The notes under the pieces: generated by a model
Database searches by the model: none
Told to the model about the DNA's origin: nothing
Seen by the model: only the letters and a program-made list of their open reading frames with translations
Shown: in pieces, positions 16,970-28,039 of the stretch
How the letters are laid out: each line of letters begins with the position of its first letter
How positions within the stretch are numbered: position 1 is the first letter of the stretch
Assembly (NCBI RefSeq): GCF_018304945.1
Contig: NZ_JAGQEE010000008.1
Coordinates: 1 to 64,000 of the forward strand
Source: Collimonas humicola
GTDB lineage: Bacteria; Pseudomonadota; Gammaproteobacteria; Burkholderiales; Burkholderiaceae_D
Length of the DNA: 64,000 nucleotides
Direction of reading: 5' to 3'
Translations under genes and position numbers: made by a program

Positions 16970-19900
16970 TTAATCGAAGCGCAGGTTATACGTGACTTCA
17001 AGGCCGTTGATGGTGCCGCCGCGCATCACCATCGACCAGCGCCGTGAAAATTGCCAGGTCAGCTTCAGGATGCTGGCGGCGCTGGTCAGGCTCTGTTCAT
17101 AGCCGAGATTGATCTTCTCGGTAATCGCCTTGCCCAGGTTCACCACTTGCTCGTTGTCGATGCCGGAATCGCTGGAACCGATCGAGAATTCGTCGAAGCC
17201 TATGCCCTGTGCGATCTTCTTGCCGCCGTAATTTCCCAGCAGCGCCAGCGCCTGTCCGGCCGCCTGGCGCTGGCCCAGCGCCGAACTGTCGCTGCCATGG
17301 CCGAACATCAGCCAGGAAAGTTTTTCTTCATCCGACACGTTCGGCTCGGACACCAGCTTGACCCGCAGGTTGGATGGGTTGCCGGTGATTTCGGCGCCGG
17401 CCTCGATTTCCTGGTTGCGCTTCATGGCCAGGATATTGATGTTCGGATTGTCGATCGGCCCCTGGAAATTGATCAGCCCGCGTTCGATCGCCAGCTTGCG
17501 GCCGAATACCTCATAGGTGCCGTTGGCGACACGGATGGTGCCGGTCGCGCGCAAGGGCTGGTAAGGCTCGCTGCGCACCTGCATGGCGCCGCGCAGCAGC
17601 AGATCGGCGCCGCTGCCGCGGAAACGGAAATCGTCGCCGAAATCGACTTCCACATTCATCACCGGCGTGGCGGCGCCGGCCGGCTTCTGCGCCGTCTTGG
17701 CCAGCTTTTCCTGTTCCGTGAGCGGTGTCGCCCGCGCCGTCTTCACGTCCTTGCGCACGATGACGACATCGTCGCCCAGCGTCGGCGCGCTGCTCTTCGG
17801 CAGGTCGAACAGCGCCTTGTCGATCTTGAACTTGCCATCGACATGCAGCTGCTCTTTGACGTTGGCGATCTTGGCCTGGCCGGACAGCATCAGCTGGCGA
17901 TCCGGGCTGGCAAACAATTGAAGGCGATCGGCGATCACGCTGGCGGTGAGGTCGGGATTGTCGTGGCCCAGCTGCAGCCTGCCGGTGGCGCGCACATTGC
18001 CGTCGCCGCCGTGGAATTCCAGCTGCTGCAGATCGACCACGTTGTCCGCCAGGCTCAGGCGCGCAGTGCCGTCCTTTAACTTGATCCCCTGGTCAAACAA
18101 AGTGACGGCCAGCTGGTCGCCGTTGACCTTGCCCGACAGCTTAGGCTTGCCCAGCTCGCCGCCCAGGTTCAAATCCATGCCGATGCTGCCGTCAAGCGCC
18201 ACTTGCGGCCCGATCAGCGCGCCTATCGATTTCAGCTGCGGCACCCGCAGAACCGCCTGTCCGGACAAGGCCGAACTGTCGCTGAAACCCCAGACGCCGT
18301 CGGTCTTCTGCAAAGCCAGTTGCACTTGCGCCGCCAGCGTGCCGATCCTGGCGGCCGCCACTTGCGTATCCAGCTTGATATGGCTGGCCTGCAGATCCGC
18401 GCGCAATTTCAGTTCCGACAAACCCAGGCTGACATCGCCGCGTCCCGGATTGACGCGCAGGTCGCCGCTGCGGCGGGCGATCTGCAGGAAACCGCTCATG
18501 CTGTCCGCCAGCGTGAAATCCCAGCTGCTATCGAGCACCAGGTCTGTCTTGACCGGCAATTCCGCGGCGCCAAACTCGTGCGCCAGGCTCAGGATGGTGG
18601 CCACGTTAAGAGCATTGATGGCGCCGGCGGACTGCAGCTTGCCGTGATCGAAACTGAAATTCTTCAGGTCGATCTGGGCGTCCGCCACATTCAGGCGCGT
18701 GGCGCCGAGCAATACGCGGCCTGCTTCGGCAGTCACCGACAACGGGCTCGCCATGCTGATGCGCGGCACGCCCTGGTTTTGCAGTTCGCTGATCTGCCCT
18801 TGCCAGCCGTAGCCTGCCTTGCTTTCGCTCAGTTTCCCCTGCGCCGCCATGGTCAGGTGCAAAGGCTTGCCGTGCAGGGTGCCGCTGCTCTCCAGTTTCA
18901 AGGTGTGCGCTGCATAGGTGCCGGCCAGGTTCAGGTTGAGCTTATCCAGCGCCACGTCGGCGCTATGCAGGCCGCGCCCGTCTATGCTCAGCGCCAGGCG
19001 GTTGCTGCTGGAATTGAGACTGGCGTTCAGGTCCGCCTGCACATCGGCCTGGCCCGACAGGCTGTCCAGACTATGCTCGCCAAAGGCCAGCTTCTCTGCA
19101 TGGTAGGTGGCCTGCACATTCGGTTTCTGCATGGTGCCGCTGAGTTGCCCGTCCAGGTGCACGGCGCCCGCAATGCCGAATCCCAGCCGCTGCAATTCCG
19201 GCGCATCCACCTTCAGGTTGAGACGGTCGCCGGCAGCGCCAAAGCTGCCTTTGGCGTGCACCTCATTGCCAGCCACCGACAATGCCAGTTCGCTTGGCAG
19301 CAGGCGCATGCCCGCCAGATTGAGCAAGCCGCTGCCGCTCATCGGCAACTGGTCGTAGCTGCTGTCGCGGACTGCGAATTTCAGTTTCAGCTTGAGTTCC
19401 GGCGTCAGGTTGCCGGCGGCATCGATATCCATGTTGATATTGGCGGCAACCGCGCGCGCGGCGGGCGCCGGAACCGGGGCCGGCCGCTTGCCCGCATGCG
19501 CAGTCGCCTTGACCGGCGCGCTGCTGTTAATCCAGAGGAAGGGATTGAAGTCGCGCAAAGTCCCCTTTACCGCATATGCCATGCCGCTATCGAAGCCGAG
19601 GCTGCCGCTGGCGTCGAGGCGCGCGGCGCCGGCGGCCAGCTGAGCGGTTTTCAGGAGGACCTGCTTGGCGTCGATCACCGCTTCCAGCTTTGCCTTGTAG
19701 GTGGCATCCGCCAGATCCAGGCTGATCTGCTGGTTGTCCGGCGTCAGCTTGAGGTTGAGAGGGCCGCGCAGCTGCGTGGGCTTCAGCTTGCCATGCAAGG
19801 CTTGCAGATCCAGGCCGGCGACATTGAAGTTGAATTCGCCGCTGTGCTTGTTCTTGCCGTCGCTATGATATTCACCCTGGCCGCTGATGCTGGCGTCTTT

Positions 19901-20992
19901 CACCAGCTTCAGCTGCAGTTGCGAGAGTCGCTGGGTCTGGGTATCGAGCCGCAGCTCGGCGCTGGCGCTGGTCAGCGGCAAGCGGTCCTGGTCCAGGGCG
20001 CCAGCCATGGCATTGACAATGCGCACCGGACCGCTTACTGCCAGGGTAGACAAATCGACGCTGGCGCCAGCCGCCGTTGCCGGCGGCGCCACCGGCTTGA
20101 GGGTCGCCTGCAGGCTCAGGTCGGCCTGCGGCGCACCGCTGCTGAACAGTTTCGGATTGACGTGGGCGACATGCAGGTCCAGCGTCTGGAACGGGATCGC
20201 CGCGAACGGCGTGGCGGCGACCTTGGCGCTGCCGCTCAGTTTGTCGCCGCGCGCGGTGAGGTCTACTCCCAGCGCCGCCAGGCTGCCGGACAGTACCGCG
20301 TCCAGCTGATATTTTTCCTTTTCATATTCGCCGCCGAGCTCGGCGCCGCCGCTCAGCGCAAATGGCGACACGCCGTTCAGGCTGAGCTTGGCGCTGGCCT
20401 TGCCGTAGGGTGTAACTAGCCGTTCCACCACCAGATTGTGCTGCACGCCGTCCGATTCGCCATGCAATTGCAGATGGCTCAATTCAGTCGTGCTCAACCC
20501 CTGGTGCAAGGACAGCTTGTTCAGCGAGATATCGTTGAGCAGCAGCTGCAGCGGCAGCTTCAGGCTGGCCGGCATCACCGTCGGTGTCGGCGGCGTCGGC
20601 TCCAGGCGAGCGTCGACATCGCCGACATGCAGGTAAGCAACCTGCAGTTTCAAGGGCGAGAAACTAAGCTGCCACTTGGCATCGATGCGGTCGATCTTGT
20701 ATTGCTGGGTAGCGTCGCGATACACCAGGTCACGCAGCCGCAAGCCGTCCGCCAACGTACCGCCGGCCAGCTGGCCCGACAGGTTGCCGTGCAGCGCCCA
20801 GGTACTCAGTTGCCACAGTGCGCGCGCGCCAGACTCCGTGCGCAGGCCATAGAACAAGCCCCCCGCCAGCAGGATCAGCACCAACGGGAAAGCCGCCAGC
20901 AAGCGCCACAGCCAGCGCAGGCGGCCGGGAGCAGCACCAGGATTTGGCGGCACTGCGGCTGGTTCGGCTGGGCTGGTGGTGGCTTCGGTCAT
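16970..20992 (-). CDS. tamB: Translocation and assembly module protein TamB
   Basis: Very long (1340 aa) periplasm-spanning protein anchored in the inner membrane by one N-terminal helix (about 28-47). The body is repetitive beta-rich sequence (AsmA/DUF490 type, bridge-like lipid transport proteins), and the conserved C-terminal TamB domain (about 980-1340) ends in a beta-strand (LEVTYNLRFD). It works with TamA in outer-membrane protein assembly and, in recent models, phospholipid transport to the outer membrane. tamB follows tamA by 25 bp on the same strand, the canonical operon. A Pro/Ala linker (about residues 495-515) interrupts the body. Confidence 0.95.
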   Translation of the reverse strand: MTEATTSPAEPAAVPPNPGAAPGRLRWLWRLLAAFPLVLILLAGGLFYGLRTESGARALWQLSTWALHGNLSGQLAGGTLADGLRLRDLVYRDATQQYKIDRIDAKWQLSFSPLKLQVAYLHVGDVDARLEPTPPTPTVMPASLKLPLQLLLNDISLNKLSLHQGLSTTELSHLQLHGESDGVQHNLVVERLVTPYGKASAKLSLNGVSPFALSGGAELGGEYEKEKYQLDAVLSGSLAALGVDLTARGDKLSGSAKVAATPFAAIPFQTLDLHVAHVNPKLFSSGAPQADLSLQATLKPVAPPATAAGASVDLSTLAVSGPVRIVNAMAGALDQDRLPLTSASAELRLDTQTQRLSQLQLKLVKDASISGQGEYHSDGKNKHSGEFNFNVAGLDLQALHGKLKPTQLRGPLNLKLTPDNQQISLDLADATYKAKLEAVIDAKQVLLKTAQLAAGAARLDASGSLGFDSGMAYAVKGTLRDFNPFLWINSSAPVKATAHAGKRPAPVPAPAARAVAANINMDIDAAGNLTPELKLKLKFAVRDSSYDQLPMSGSGLLNLAGMRLLPSELALSVAGNEVHAKGSFGAAGDRLNLKVDAPELQRLGFGIAGAVHLDGQLSGTMQKPNVQATYHAEKLAFGEHSLDSLSGQADVQADLNASLNSSSNRLALSIDGRGLHSADVALDKLNLNLAGTYAAHTLKLESSGTLHGKPLHLTMAAQGKLSESKAGYGWQGQISELQNQGVPRISMASPLSVTAEAGRVLLGATRLNVADAQIDLKNFSFDHGKLQSAGAINALNVATILSLAHEFGAAELPVKTDLVLDSSWDFTLADSMSGFLQIARRSGDLRVNPGRGDVSLGLSELKLRADLQASHIKLDTQVAAARIGTLAAQVQLALQKTDGVWGFSDSSALSGQAVLRVPQLKSIGALIGPQVALDGSIGMDLNLGGELGKPKLSGKVNGDQLAVTLFDQGIKLKDGTARLSLADNVVDLQQLEFHGGDGNVRATGRLQLGHDNPDLTASVIADRLQLFASPDRQLMLSGQAKIANVKEQLHVDGKFKIDKALFDLPKSSAPTLGDDVVIVRKDVKTARATPLTEQEKLAKTAQKPAGAATPVMNVEVDFGDDFRFRGSGADLLLRGAMQVRSEPYQPLRATGTIRVANGTYEVFGRKLAIERGLINFQGPIDNPNINILAMKRNQEIEAGAEITGNPSNLRVKLVSEPNVSDEEKLSWLMFGHGSDSSALGQRQAAGQALALLGNYGGKKIAQGIGFDEFSIGSSDSGIDNEQVVNLGKAITEKINLGYEQSLTSAASILKLTWQFSRRWSMVMRGGTINGLEVTYNLRFD

Positions 20993-21017
20993 GCGTTCAA
21001 TCTTGGAAAGGGATAAA

Positions 21018-22811
21018 TCAAAAGGCGATGCCTAGCGAAATATGCGGCCGGAACTGCTTGGCCTGGACGCCATAGGCAAGATCGAGGTTGACGGTGCCGA
21101 CCGGACTGCGATAGCGCACGCCGGGGCCGACCCCGACCTTGATGCTGCGCCTGGCCCAGCTATCGGTGGCGGTGCCGGCATCGTAGAACAGGGCGCCGCC
21201 CCACTGCTCGCTGATCCAGTGCTGGTATTCGGCGCTGGCGGTCACCATGTACTTGGTCGGATACACCGTGCCGTTTTGCGAATTGCCTATGCTTTCGTAG
21301 CTGTAGCCGCGCACCGATTCGTTGCCGCCGGCGCGAAACAGCAAGGAAGCCGGCACGGCGGCGCTGGAGCCGGTGGTAAACACGCCGCCCAGCTCGGTGC
21401 GCAAGATCACAACGTCGCGCTTGGCCACCGGGAAATAATGCTTATAGCGGCCATCGGCGCGGAAAAAGGTCTGGTCGGTCAGGAGACCTTTCAGGGCGAA
21501 GCCGGTCTGGATCGAAAAAATATGGCCGCTGCGCGGGAAAATCGGGTTGTCCACTCCGCGCCTGACCCAGGCGAAACCGGGCACCAGGGCCTGGTGCTGG
21601 CCCGGCTGGATCACGGTGTTCGGCGGCAGCACGGCGCCGTCGGTCTGCTGCAGGCGGTCGCGATAATAGTCCAGGGTCAATGCGGTATCGTAGTTTTCCA
21701 GCGAACGGGCGCGCTTCAGGCCGATCTTCATGCTGCGCAAATCGACGCCTTGCAAGGTGGTCCGGTCATACGAGCCGTTGACGCCGTTGATGAAGCTGCG
21801 GCTGTCCGGCGGCATCGACAGATCCAGCGCGCCATACTGGCGCCGCTGCTCGATCTTGGTCTGGGCATCGAACACCCAGGCCTTGCCGAACACGTTGTAG
21901 TTGGTGTAACGGCCTTGCACCTGGGCGCCGGTATCCGAAGCATAGCCGACGCCGGTGCGTATGCGCTGGGTCTGGAATTCGGTAACCTGCACATTCACCG
22001 GCGTTTCCTGCGCATGCAGAGGATCGTCGTCGATGCTGACGATGACGTTGCCGAAGTAAGGCGTGTTCTGGATCTGCCTTTGCAGCAGCAGCAAGCGTTC
22101 GACGCTGTACTCCTCCCCCACCTGCAGGGGATTGACGTTCTCGATGATGCTGTTCGGATAACGCTTGGTGCCGGTGATGCGCAAGGGGCCAAGGGTAAAG
22201 CCGGGGCCGCTGTCATATTGCACGCTCAGTTGCGCATCGTTGTCTTCCGGCGTGATGCGCGCTTCCGACTGCGCCACCTTGGCCGCCGGATAGCGCTTCT
22301 TGAGCAATACCTGCAAGCCATCCTCCTTGGCCTTGGCCCAGTCGGCCTGGCGGAACGGCTGGCCGACCGGCAGCCCCCAGTTCTGCTTGATCTGGCTGAC
22401 GCGCTCAGGTGCTTCGCTGGCGGCTTTGTCGACGACATCGACGGCGGCGGCGGACACCATGGTGCGCTGCTGCGGATCGACTGCCAGGTGAATCGTCTTT
22501 GTCTCGCCAGGCTCCACGGTCACCTTGGTCTTCGGCGAAAAATAACCTTCCGTCGAAGTCAGCTGCGTGACTTGCTCGTCCACCGTATCGATCAGGAATT
22601 TCAACTGGTCCTCGCTCAAATCTTCGCGATCCTTATAGCGCGACAAATCCAGATGCTGCTCCAGCAGCGCTTTCAAGTCGCCGGGGGCGTCGATCTCCAC
22701 CCTGTATGCAGCGTGAGCAGCGGACGCGGCAAAGCCGCCGGCCATGACGAGCAGAGCGAAAACCGTGCGATGGACGGCTGGCGTCAAGCGCCCGCCAAAA
22801 CGATGCATCAT
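21018..22811 (-). CDS. tamA: Outer-membrane assembly factor TamA
   Basis: BamA/Omp85-superfamily outer-membrane protein of 597 aa. A signal peptide (cleavage near AHA-AYR) is followed by three POTRA-like repeats (about 35-260) and a 16-strand barrel (about 270-597) ending in a terminal phenylalanine (HISLGIAF), the outer-membrane targeting signature. FRAGGNESVRGYSYESIG is the loop 6 (V/I)RG(F/Y) motif. A TTG at 22817 would extend it by two residues; the ATGs at 22811/22808 are more likely. It is the first gene of tamAB and acts with TamB in autotransporter and other barrel assembly. Confidence 0.95.
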   Translation of the reverse strand: MMHRFGGRLTPAVHRTVFALLVMAGGFAASAAHAAYRVEIDAPGDLKALLEQHLDLSRYKDREDLSEDQLKFLIDTVDEQVTQLTSTEGYFSPKTKVTVEPGETKTIHLAVDPQQRTMVSAAAVDVVDKAASEAPERVSQIKQNWGLPVGQPFRQADWAKAKEDGLQVLLKKRYPAAKVAQSEARITPEDNDAQLSVQYDSGPGFTLGPLRITGTKRYPNSIIENVNPLQVGEEYSVERLLLLQRQIQNTPYFGNVIVSIDDDPLHAQETPVNVQVTEFQTQRIRTGVGYASDTGAQVQGRYTNYNVFGKAWVFDAQTKIEQRRQYGALDLSMPPDSRSFINGVNGSYDRTTLQGVDLRSMKIGLKRARSLENYDTALTLDYYRDRLQQTDGAVLPPNTVIQPGQHQALVPGFAWVRRGVDNPIFPRSGHIFSIQTGFALKGLLTDQTFFRADGRYKHYFPVAKRDVVILRTELGGVFTTGSSAAVPASLLFRAGGNESVRGYSYESIGNSQNGTVYPTKYMVTASAEYQHWISEQWGGALFYDAGTATDSWARRSIKVGVGPGVRYRSPVGTVNLDLAYGVQAKQFRPHISLGIAF

Positions 22812-23052
22812 GCGCAACTGCCTGTAACGGGCAGCGGCATGGTTTTTGTCTTCGAGAGAAACGGTAGGTACATAGGCAAGAGCAACAAAGACGGAAGGTC
22901 ATTCTAACAAATATTATTTTTATCTTGCGAAAACGACATTGCTCCCAAACGCTATTGTAGGGGATCCCGGCTGCGTATAGCCAGATGTAACATGATTTAA
23001 CGTCATGTCGGCGCCAGACGGCAAGTGCTTTCGCTTGCCGTCGGCCGATAAT

Positions 23053-24444
23053 TTACCCCGGATGCGTCATGTTCTGCGGCTGCACCCATTCCGCGAACTC
23101 TTGTTCGGTCACATAGCCAAGCGCCAATGCCGCCTGTTTCAGGGTGCTGCCGTCATGATGCGCATGCTTGGCGATCTGCGCCGCGCGGTCGTAACCGATG
23201 TGCGGCGCCAGCGCTGTCACCAGCATCAGCGAGCGCTCCATCAGCTCGGCGATGCGGTCGCGGTTGGCGGCGATGCCATCGGCGCAATGCTCTTCAAAGC
23301 TGCTCATGCCGTCCGCCAGCAGACGCACGCTCTGCAGGAAATTATGCGCGATCAGCGGTTTGAAAACATTCAGCTCAAAGTTGCCGGAAGCGCCGCCGAA
23401 ATTGATCACCACATCGTTGCCGAAAACCTGGCAGCACAGCATGGTCAGCGCTTCGCACTGGGTCGGATTGACTTTGCCCGGCATGATCGAGCTGCCCGGC
23501 TCGTTCTCCGGGATGCTGATCTCGCCCAGGCCCGAGCGCGGCCCGGAAGCCAGCCAGCGCACATCGTTGGCGATCTTCATCAGGGCCGCCGCCAGGGTTT
23601 TCAAGGCGCCGTGGGCGGCCACCAGGCCGTCGTGCGCCGCCAGCGCGGCGAATTTATTGTCGGCGCTGCGGAATGGCAGGCCTTCGGTCTTGGCCAGCTG
23701 AGCCGCCACGCGGCTGCCGAAATCCTTGGGCGCGTTGAGGCCGGTGCCGACCGCGGTGCCGCCGGCGGCCAGGTCGCACAGCGGCTCCAGCGCGGCCTTG
23801 ATGATCTTTTCCGCCAGGTCCAGCTGGGCGACGTAGCCGGAAAATTCCTGGCCCAGGGTCAGCGGCGTGGCGTCCTGCAGATGGGTGCGGCCGATCTTGA
23901 CGATGTCGTCGAATTCAGTGGATTTGCGCTGCAAGGTGGCGCGCAGTTTTTGCAGCGCCGGCAGCAGCTTGCTGGCGACCGCCAGCGCAGCGGCCACGTG
24001 CATCGCGGTCGGGAAGATATCGTTGGACGACTGGCTCATGTTGACGGCATCGTTGGGATGCACCAGGCGCTCTTCCCCGCGCACGCCGCCGAGTATTTCG
24101 GAAGCGCGGTTGGCCAGCACTTCGTTCATGTTCATATTGCTCTGGGTGCCGGAGCCGGTCTGCCAGATCGACAGGGGGAATTCATCCGGATGCTTGCCAG
24201 CGATCACTTCCTGCGCCGCCTGGATGATGGCGCCGGCCTGGCCCTTCTGCAGCTTGCCGAGATCCAGGTTGACCTGCGCGCAGGCCTGCTTGACCGCCGC
24301 CAGCGCGACGATCAGTTCAGCCGGCATGCGTTCGCTGGAAATATGGAAATGATGCAGGCTGCGCTGCGTCTGCGCGCCCCATAGCTTGTCGTCCGGGACT
24401 TCGATCTTGCCAAAGGTGTCGCGTTCGGTTCTGGTGGTGGTCAT
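23053..24444 (-). CDS. fumC: Fumarate hydratase class II
   Basis: Catalyses fumarate + water to L-malate in the TCA cycle. It is the iron-independent, homotetrameric type. 463 aa from ATG 24444, which has a good ribosome site (GGAGCTCAA). The frame stays open about 50 codons further upstream, but that part has no family similarity. The superfamily signature [17 protein letters not shown] is present, along with [11 protein letters not shown] and the catalytic region [12 protein letters not shown]. Length and order match E. coli FumC (467 aa). It appears to be monocistronic. A 9-bp hairpin just downstream (23017-23042) lacks a T-run. Confidence 0.96.
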   Translation of the reverse strand: MTTTRTERDTFGKIEVPDDKLWGAQTQRSLHHFHISSERMPAELIVALAAVKQACAQVNLDLGKLQKGQAGAIIQAAQEVIAGKHPDEFPLSIWQTGSGTQSNMNMNEVLANRASEILGGVRGEERLVHPNDAVNMSQSSNDIFPTAMHVAAALAVASKLLPALQKLRATLQRKSTEFDDIVKIGRTHLQDATPLTLGQEFSGYVAQLDLAEKIIKAALEPLCDLAAGGTAVGTGLNAPKDFGSRVAAQLAKTEGLPFRSADNKFAALAAHDGLVAAHGALKTLAAALMKIANDVRWLASGPRSGLGEISIPENEPGSSIMPGKVNPTQCEALTMLCCQVFGNDVVINFGGASGNFELNVFKPLIAHNFLQSVRLLADGMSSFEEHCADGIAANRDRIAELMERSLMLVTALAPHIGYDRAAQIAKHAHHDGSTLKQAALALGYVTEQEFAEWVQPQNMTHPG

Positions 24445-24505
24445 TTGAGCTCCATAGAGGACGACGCTGCACGCAATGAGATCAGGCAGGCATGGCGTCA
24501 AAACC

Positions 24506-27346
24506 CTATGGTAATACTTTTCCCTCGCGCAGGAGGACTTCGATGTCGGCTGCTGAGACCGGTTCGCTGAAATAGAAACCTTGCATTTCATCGCAGCGAT
24601 GGCGTTGCAGGTATGACAGCTGTTCCTGGGTTTCCACGCCCTCCGCGATCACCTGCAGGCGCAAGTTGTGGGCCAGAGAAATGATGGACGCCACGATCGC
24701 TGCATCGTCCTGGTCGACCGTGATATCGCGCACGAACGACTGGTCGATCTTGAGCGCGTCGATAGGGAAACTCTTGAGGTAAGCCAGGCTGGAATAACCG
24801 GTGCCGAAATCGTCGATCGACAATTGCACGCCTATCGATTTCAAGTCGTTGAGGATGCCGACCGCCAGTTCGACGTCGGTCATCACCAGGCTCTCGGTCA
24901 GCTCGATTTCGAGATAATGCGGCGCCAGTCCGGTATCTTCCAGCACCTTGGCCACCTGCTGCACCAGGTTCTGCTGGAAGAACTGGCGGGTCGACAGGTT
25001 GACCGACATGCGCAGGTAGCCCAGTCCCATGCGCTGCCAGGTCTTGTTCTGTTCGCAGGCGGTGTGCATGACCCATGCTCCCATCTGCACGATCAGGCCG
25101 GTTTCTTCCGCCAGGTTGATGAAGCGGGTCGGCGAAATCATGCCGAGCTGCGGATGCTTCCAGCGGATCAGGGCTTCCATGCCGACCATGCGGCCGGTGC
25201 GCAGGTCGACCTGCGGCTGGTAATACAGCAGCAGTTCCTTGCGCTCCAGCGCATTGCGCAGGTCGCCCTCGATGCGCAGGCGCTCCAGCGCACGCTCGTT
25301 CATCGCCGCGGTATAGAACTGGTAATTGTTGTTGCCCATTTCCTTGGCGCGGTACATGGCGATGTCAGCGTGCTTGAGCAGGCTTTCCGGATCGGCGCCG
25401 TCGTTCGGATAGACCGCAACGCCGATGCTGCAGCTCAGGAAAAAGTCGTAGCCCTCGATCTGCAGCGGCCGCGCGATGGCGTCCATCATGCCCTGGATCA
25501 GGCCGACGCTGAGTTCTTCGTCGAGACGTTCCGGCAGGATCAGGACAAATTCGTCGCTGCCGAGACGGGCGATGGTGTCGGCCTCGCGCGTGAAGGATTT
25601 AAGCCGGCTGGCGACTTCCTTCAGCAGCAGGTCGCCGGCATTGTGGCCGAGCGTATCGTTGACGAACTTGAAGCGGTCGAGGTCGACGAACAGCACCCAT
25701 ACCCGGTGGCCGTACAGCTCGCCGTAGACGATCGCCTGGCTCAGGCGGTCGCTCAGCACGTTGCGGTTGGCCAGGCCGGTCAAGGTGTCGTGGCGCGCCT
25801 GGTGCTCCAGCTCCGCCTCGTAACTCTTCATCTCGGTAATGTCGTACAGGGAGGTGACGAAGTGGCTGACCCGGCCGGAGCTGTCTTTCACCGGCGCCAC
25901 GTACAGCTCATTCCAGAACAAGGTGCCGTCCTTGCGGTAGCTGCGGAACACCGCATTGGCGCTGCGTTTCTCGCGCAGGGCGGAACGGATTTCTTCCAGG
26001 CCGATCTGGTCGTGGTCGTCGCCCTGCAAGACTTCCAGGTTGCGGCCGATCATGTCGCTGGCGCTGTAGCCGGTGATCCGCTCGAACGCCGGATTGACGT
26101 ATTCCACCAGATAGTCTGGCAGCTTGGCGCTGGAGATGATGATTGCATTGGCGCTCGATTCGATGGCGCGTTCGCGCAGCTGCAAGGCATCCTCGGCGCG
26201 CTTGCGGGCGACGATATCCTCTTTCATCATCTGCGTCGCCAGCCGCACCTGCTGGGTGCGGGCGTCGACCAGCTGTTCGATCCGCTTGGAACGCGTCGAC
26301 AGGAAATACAGGTAAGTTGCGCCCATCCAGCTGAGCAGGCTGCCCAGTACCAGCACCAGGATCGAGCCGGCGTTTTTCTTGGTGAACACGCGCGGCGGCG
26401 CCGAGGCTTCGATGTACCAGGACTTGCCGGCCAGTTCGAAGGTTTGCGACATGTCTTGCGGCGCATCGTACAGCAGCCAGGCCGGCAGCCAGCGGCTGGC
26501 GCTGGACGGCCCTGCCGGGCTGCCCTGGCGATACACCAGCGTGCCCGCTTCCGGCGCGGCGCTGGCATACACGCGCAGATAGAAATCTTCGCGCGCCTGC
26601 ACGCCGTCGCGCGCCAGCACGTTATTGACAAAAGCATCAGCCCGCAGCGCCGCGCTGGTAAAACCGACCAAGGCACGGCGCCGGTCGTCGACGCTCTCCA
26701 GCACCGCGCCATGCTGGTAGACCGGCATCAACACCAGCATGCCCAGCTTGCCGCCGTCCTTGCTCGCCTTCAGCTCGAACAAATCGGTGGAAGCCGCCTG
26801 GCCGGTGTCGCGCGCGCGCTCCATCGCATCCGCCTGGATCGTGCTGGGCGAGACGTCCAGGGCGAATGCCGCTTCGTTGCCCGCCATCGGCTCGATATAT
26901 TCCACTACCCGGTATTGCTCATGGCCGGCTGCCGGCTCAGGCTTGCCGTCGCTAAGCTGGCGAATCGTGAAATTGGGGATGTGCTTGCGGATTTCCGCTT
27001 CATAGGCCGGCCGTTGCGCGGCTGACACGAGACGCTGGAAACCGAGTGATTTGATATAGGGAGCGCGGCGCAGCATCGGCGCCGTGAAATTGTGGAATTG
27101 TTCACGGCTGACGCCGTCCATCGTGACAAACAGGCGGTTCACCGTTTCCAGCTCATGCACCAGGCCATCGAGGCCGTCGACCACGGCCTTGAGGTGGCTG
27201 CTGCCCAGACGCCGGAATTCAGCATCCATTTTCTCGTATTCGAGATGGCGTACCGAGACAAACAAGCCGAGCGTAATGGCCAGACCCAATATCAAACTGG
27301 ACAAAGAGGCAATGGGTATGAAAATTGACGAACCACGACGAAACAT
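24506..27346 (-). CDS. CHASE-PAS-GSDEF-EAL cyclic-di-GMP protein
   Basis: Membrane-bound signalling protein of 946 aa: TM1 (about 11-31), periplasmic CHASE sensor (about 70-235), TM2 (about 325-347), short coiled coil, PAS/PAC (about 390-505), GGDEF domain (about 515-680) and EAL domain (about 690-945). The diguanylate-cyclase signature reads GSDEF (596-600) instead of GGDEF, so cyclase activity is doubtful. The EAL domain keeps EAL (724-726), [24 protein letters not shown] and AEGVET, so phosphodiesterase activity is likely. The CHASE ligand is unknown. It stands alone, 61 bp upstream of fumC but with no evident functional link. Confidence 0.92.
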   Translation of the reverse strand: MFRRGSSIFIPIASLSSLILGLAITLGLFVSVRHLEYEKMDAEFRRLGSSHLKAVVDGLDGLVHELETVNRLFVTMDGVSREQFHNFTAPMLRRAPYIKSLGFQRLVSAAQRPAYEAEIRKHIPNFTIRQLSDGKPEPAAGHEQYRVVEYIEPMAGNEAAFALDVSPSTIQADAMERARDTGQAASTDLFELKASKDGGKLGMLVLMPVYQHGAVLESVDDRRRALVGFTSAALRADAFVNNVLARDGVQAREDFYLRVYASAAPEAGTLVYRQGSPAGPSSASRWLPAWLLYDAPQDMSQTFELAGKSWYIEASAPPRVFTKKNAGSILVLVLGSLLSWMGATYLYFLSTRSKRIEQLVDARTQQVRLATQMMKEDIVARKRAEDALQLRERAIESSANAIIISSAKLPDYLVEYVNPAFERITGYSASDMIGRNLEVLQGDDHDQIGLEEIRSALREKRSANAVFRSYRKDGTLFWNELYVAPVKDSSGRVSHFVTSLYDITEMKSYEAELEHQARHDTLTGLANRNVLSDRLSQAIVYGELYGHRVWVLFVDLDRFKFVNDTLGHNAGDLLLKEVASRLKSFTREADTIARLGSDEFVLILPERLDEELSVGLIQGMMDAIARPLQIEGYDFFLSCSIGVAVYPNDGADPESLLKHADIAMYRAKEMGNNNYQFYTAAMNERALERLRIEGDLRNALERKELLLYYQPQVDLRTGRMVGMEALIRWKHPQLGMISPTRFINLAEETGLIVQMGAWVMHTACEQNKTWQRMGLGYLRMSVNLSTRQFFQQNLVQQVAKVLEDTGLAPHYLEIELTESLVMTDVELAVGILNDLKSIGVQLSIDDFGTGYSSLAYLKSFPIDALKIDQSFVRDITVDQDDAAIVASIISLAHNLRLQVIAEGVETQEQLSYLQRHRCDEMQGFYFSEPVSAADIEVLLREGKVLP

Positions 27347-27494
27347 TTCTACTCCATTGCGAACAATAGGCGAAATATTACACGGACTTGTTACCTGATA
27401 ACGCCGCGTGTCGATTTCTTTTTAGTGCACAAAATCAACTAAAAGCCGCAACGCAAGAATCGACGATCATGCTGACATAAACGCTGGCGAAAAA

Positions 27495-27842
27495 TCAGGT
27501 GGATTTCGGCGCATCGGCATCAGGCAGCAAGCAGCCCTGCAAGATTTGCAGATCGTTGTCCTTGGCAAAATTGACCACAAAATGATAGGCCAGGGGCTCG
27601 ATCTGACGCAGATCTTCGTTGACGACCACTGAGCGTACGCCATTCAGCAGCACCGGCCGGACATAGGGGGAATATTGCAGATGCGCGTTGCGTCCGCCCG
27701 CGCCTTCCGGGCGAAAACAGGACATGACGCCGCACAGGCGCTCTGCCCAGTCGCTGGGACGGAACTGCCGGCCATCGCTGGTGATGCCTTGGATGAAAAA
27801 TTCTTTGGCGGGCGCGTCAGGAGATGGAATGGTATCAGCCAT
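27495..27842 (-). CDS. DUF3579 family protein
   Basis: Small soluble protein of 115 aa without signal peptide or TM segment. The sequence (FFIQGITSDGRQFRPSDWAERLCGVMS near the N-terminus) matches the DUF3579 family, which is largely restricted to Betaproteobacteria. Function is unknown. It precedes the CobD/CbiB-like and NudL-like genes on the opposite side of a 197-bp gap; all are on the minus strand. No Shine-Dalgarno is evident before the ATG. Confidence 0.8.
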   Translation of the reverse strand: MADTIPSPDAPAKEFFIQGITSDGRQFRPSDWAERLCGVMSCFRPEGAGGRNAHLQYSPYVRPVLLNGVRSVVVNEDLRQIEPLAYHFVVNFAKDNDLQILQGCLLPDADAPKST

Positions 27843-28039
27843 GCGTACAGCTCGTTTCTTCTATAACGCTTGCTACAGAGATTTGCTTGCCTCGTACCGC
27901 TGGCAAGCTACAATTTTCAAGCAACTCGATTACGTGGTCAGAACCCATGGCGACCTGCGCCAGGATTATTCTTACGTATTATATCTTATAGAAGACTAGG
28001 ACACCATCCCGAATACCCAGCCTCCGTGCTGCCCGCCGA

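Noticed and set aside
18203-20419. 738-codon plus-strand open frame inside tamB
   Set aside because: Shadow of the tamB reading frame; same composition artefact.
23017-23042. 9-bp perfect hairpin after fumC as a terminator
   Set aside because: Stem is good (gacggcaag/cttgccgtc) but no T-run follows on the minus strand, so I do not call it a Rho-independent terminator.
24445-24591. N-terminal extension of fumC by 49 codons
   Set aside because: No FumC has such an extension, it would overlap the end of the upstream EAL gene, and ATG 24444 has a proper ribosome site.
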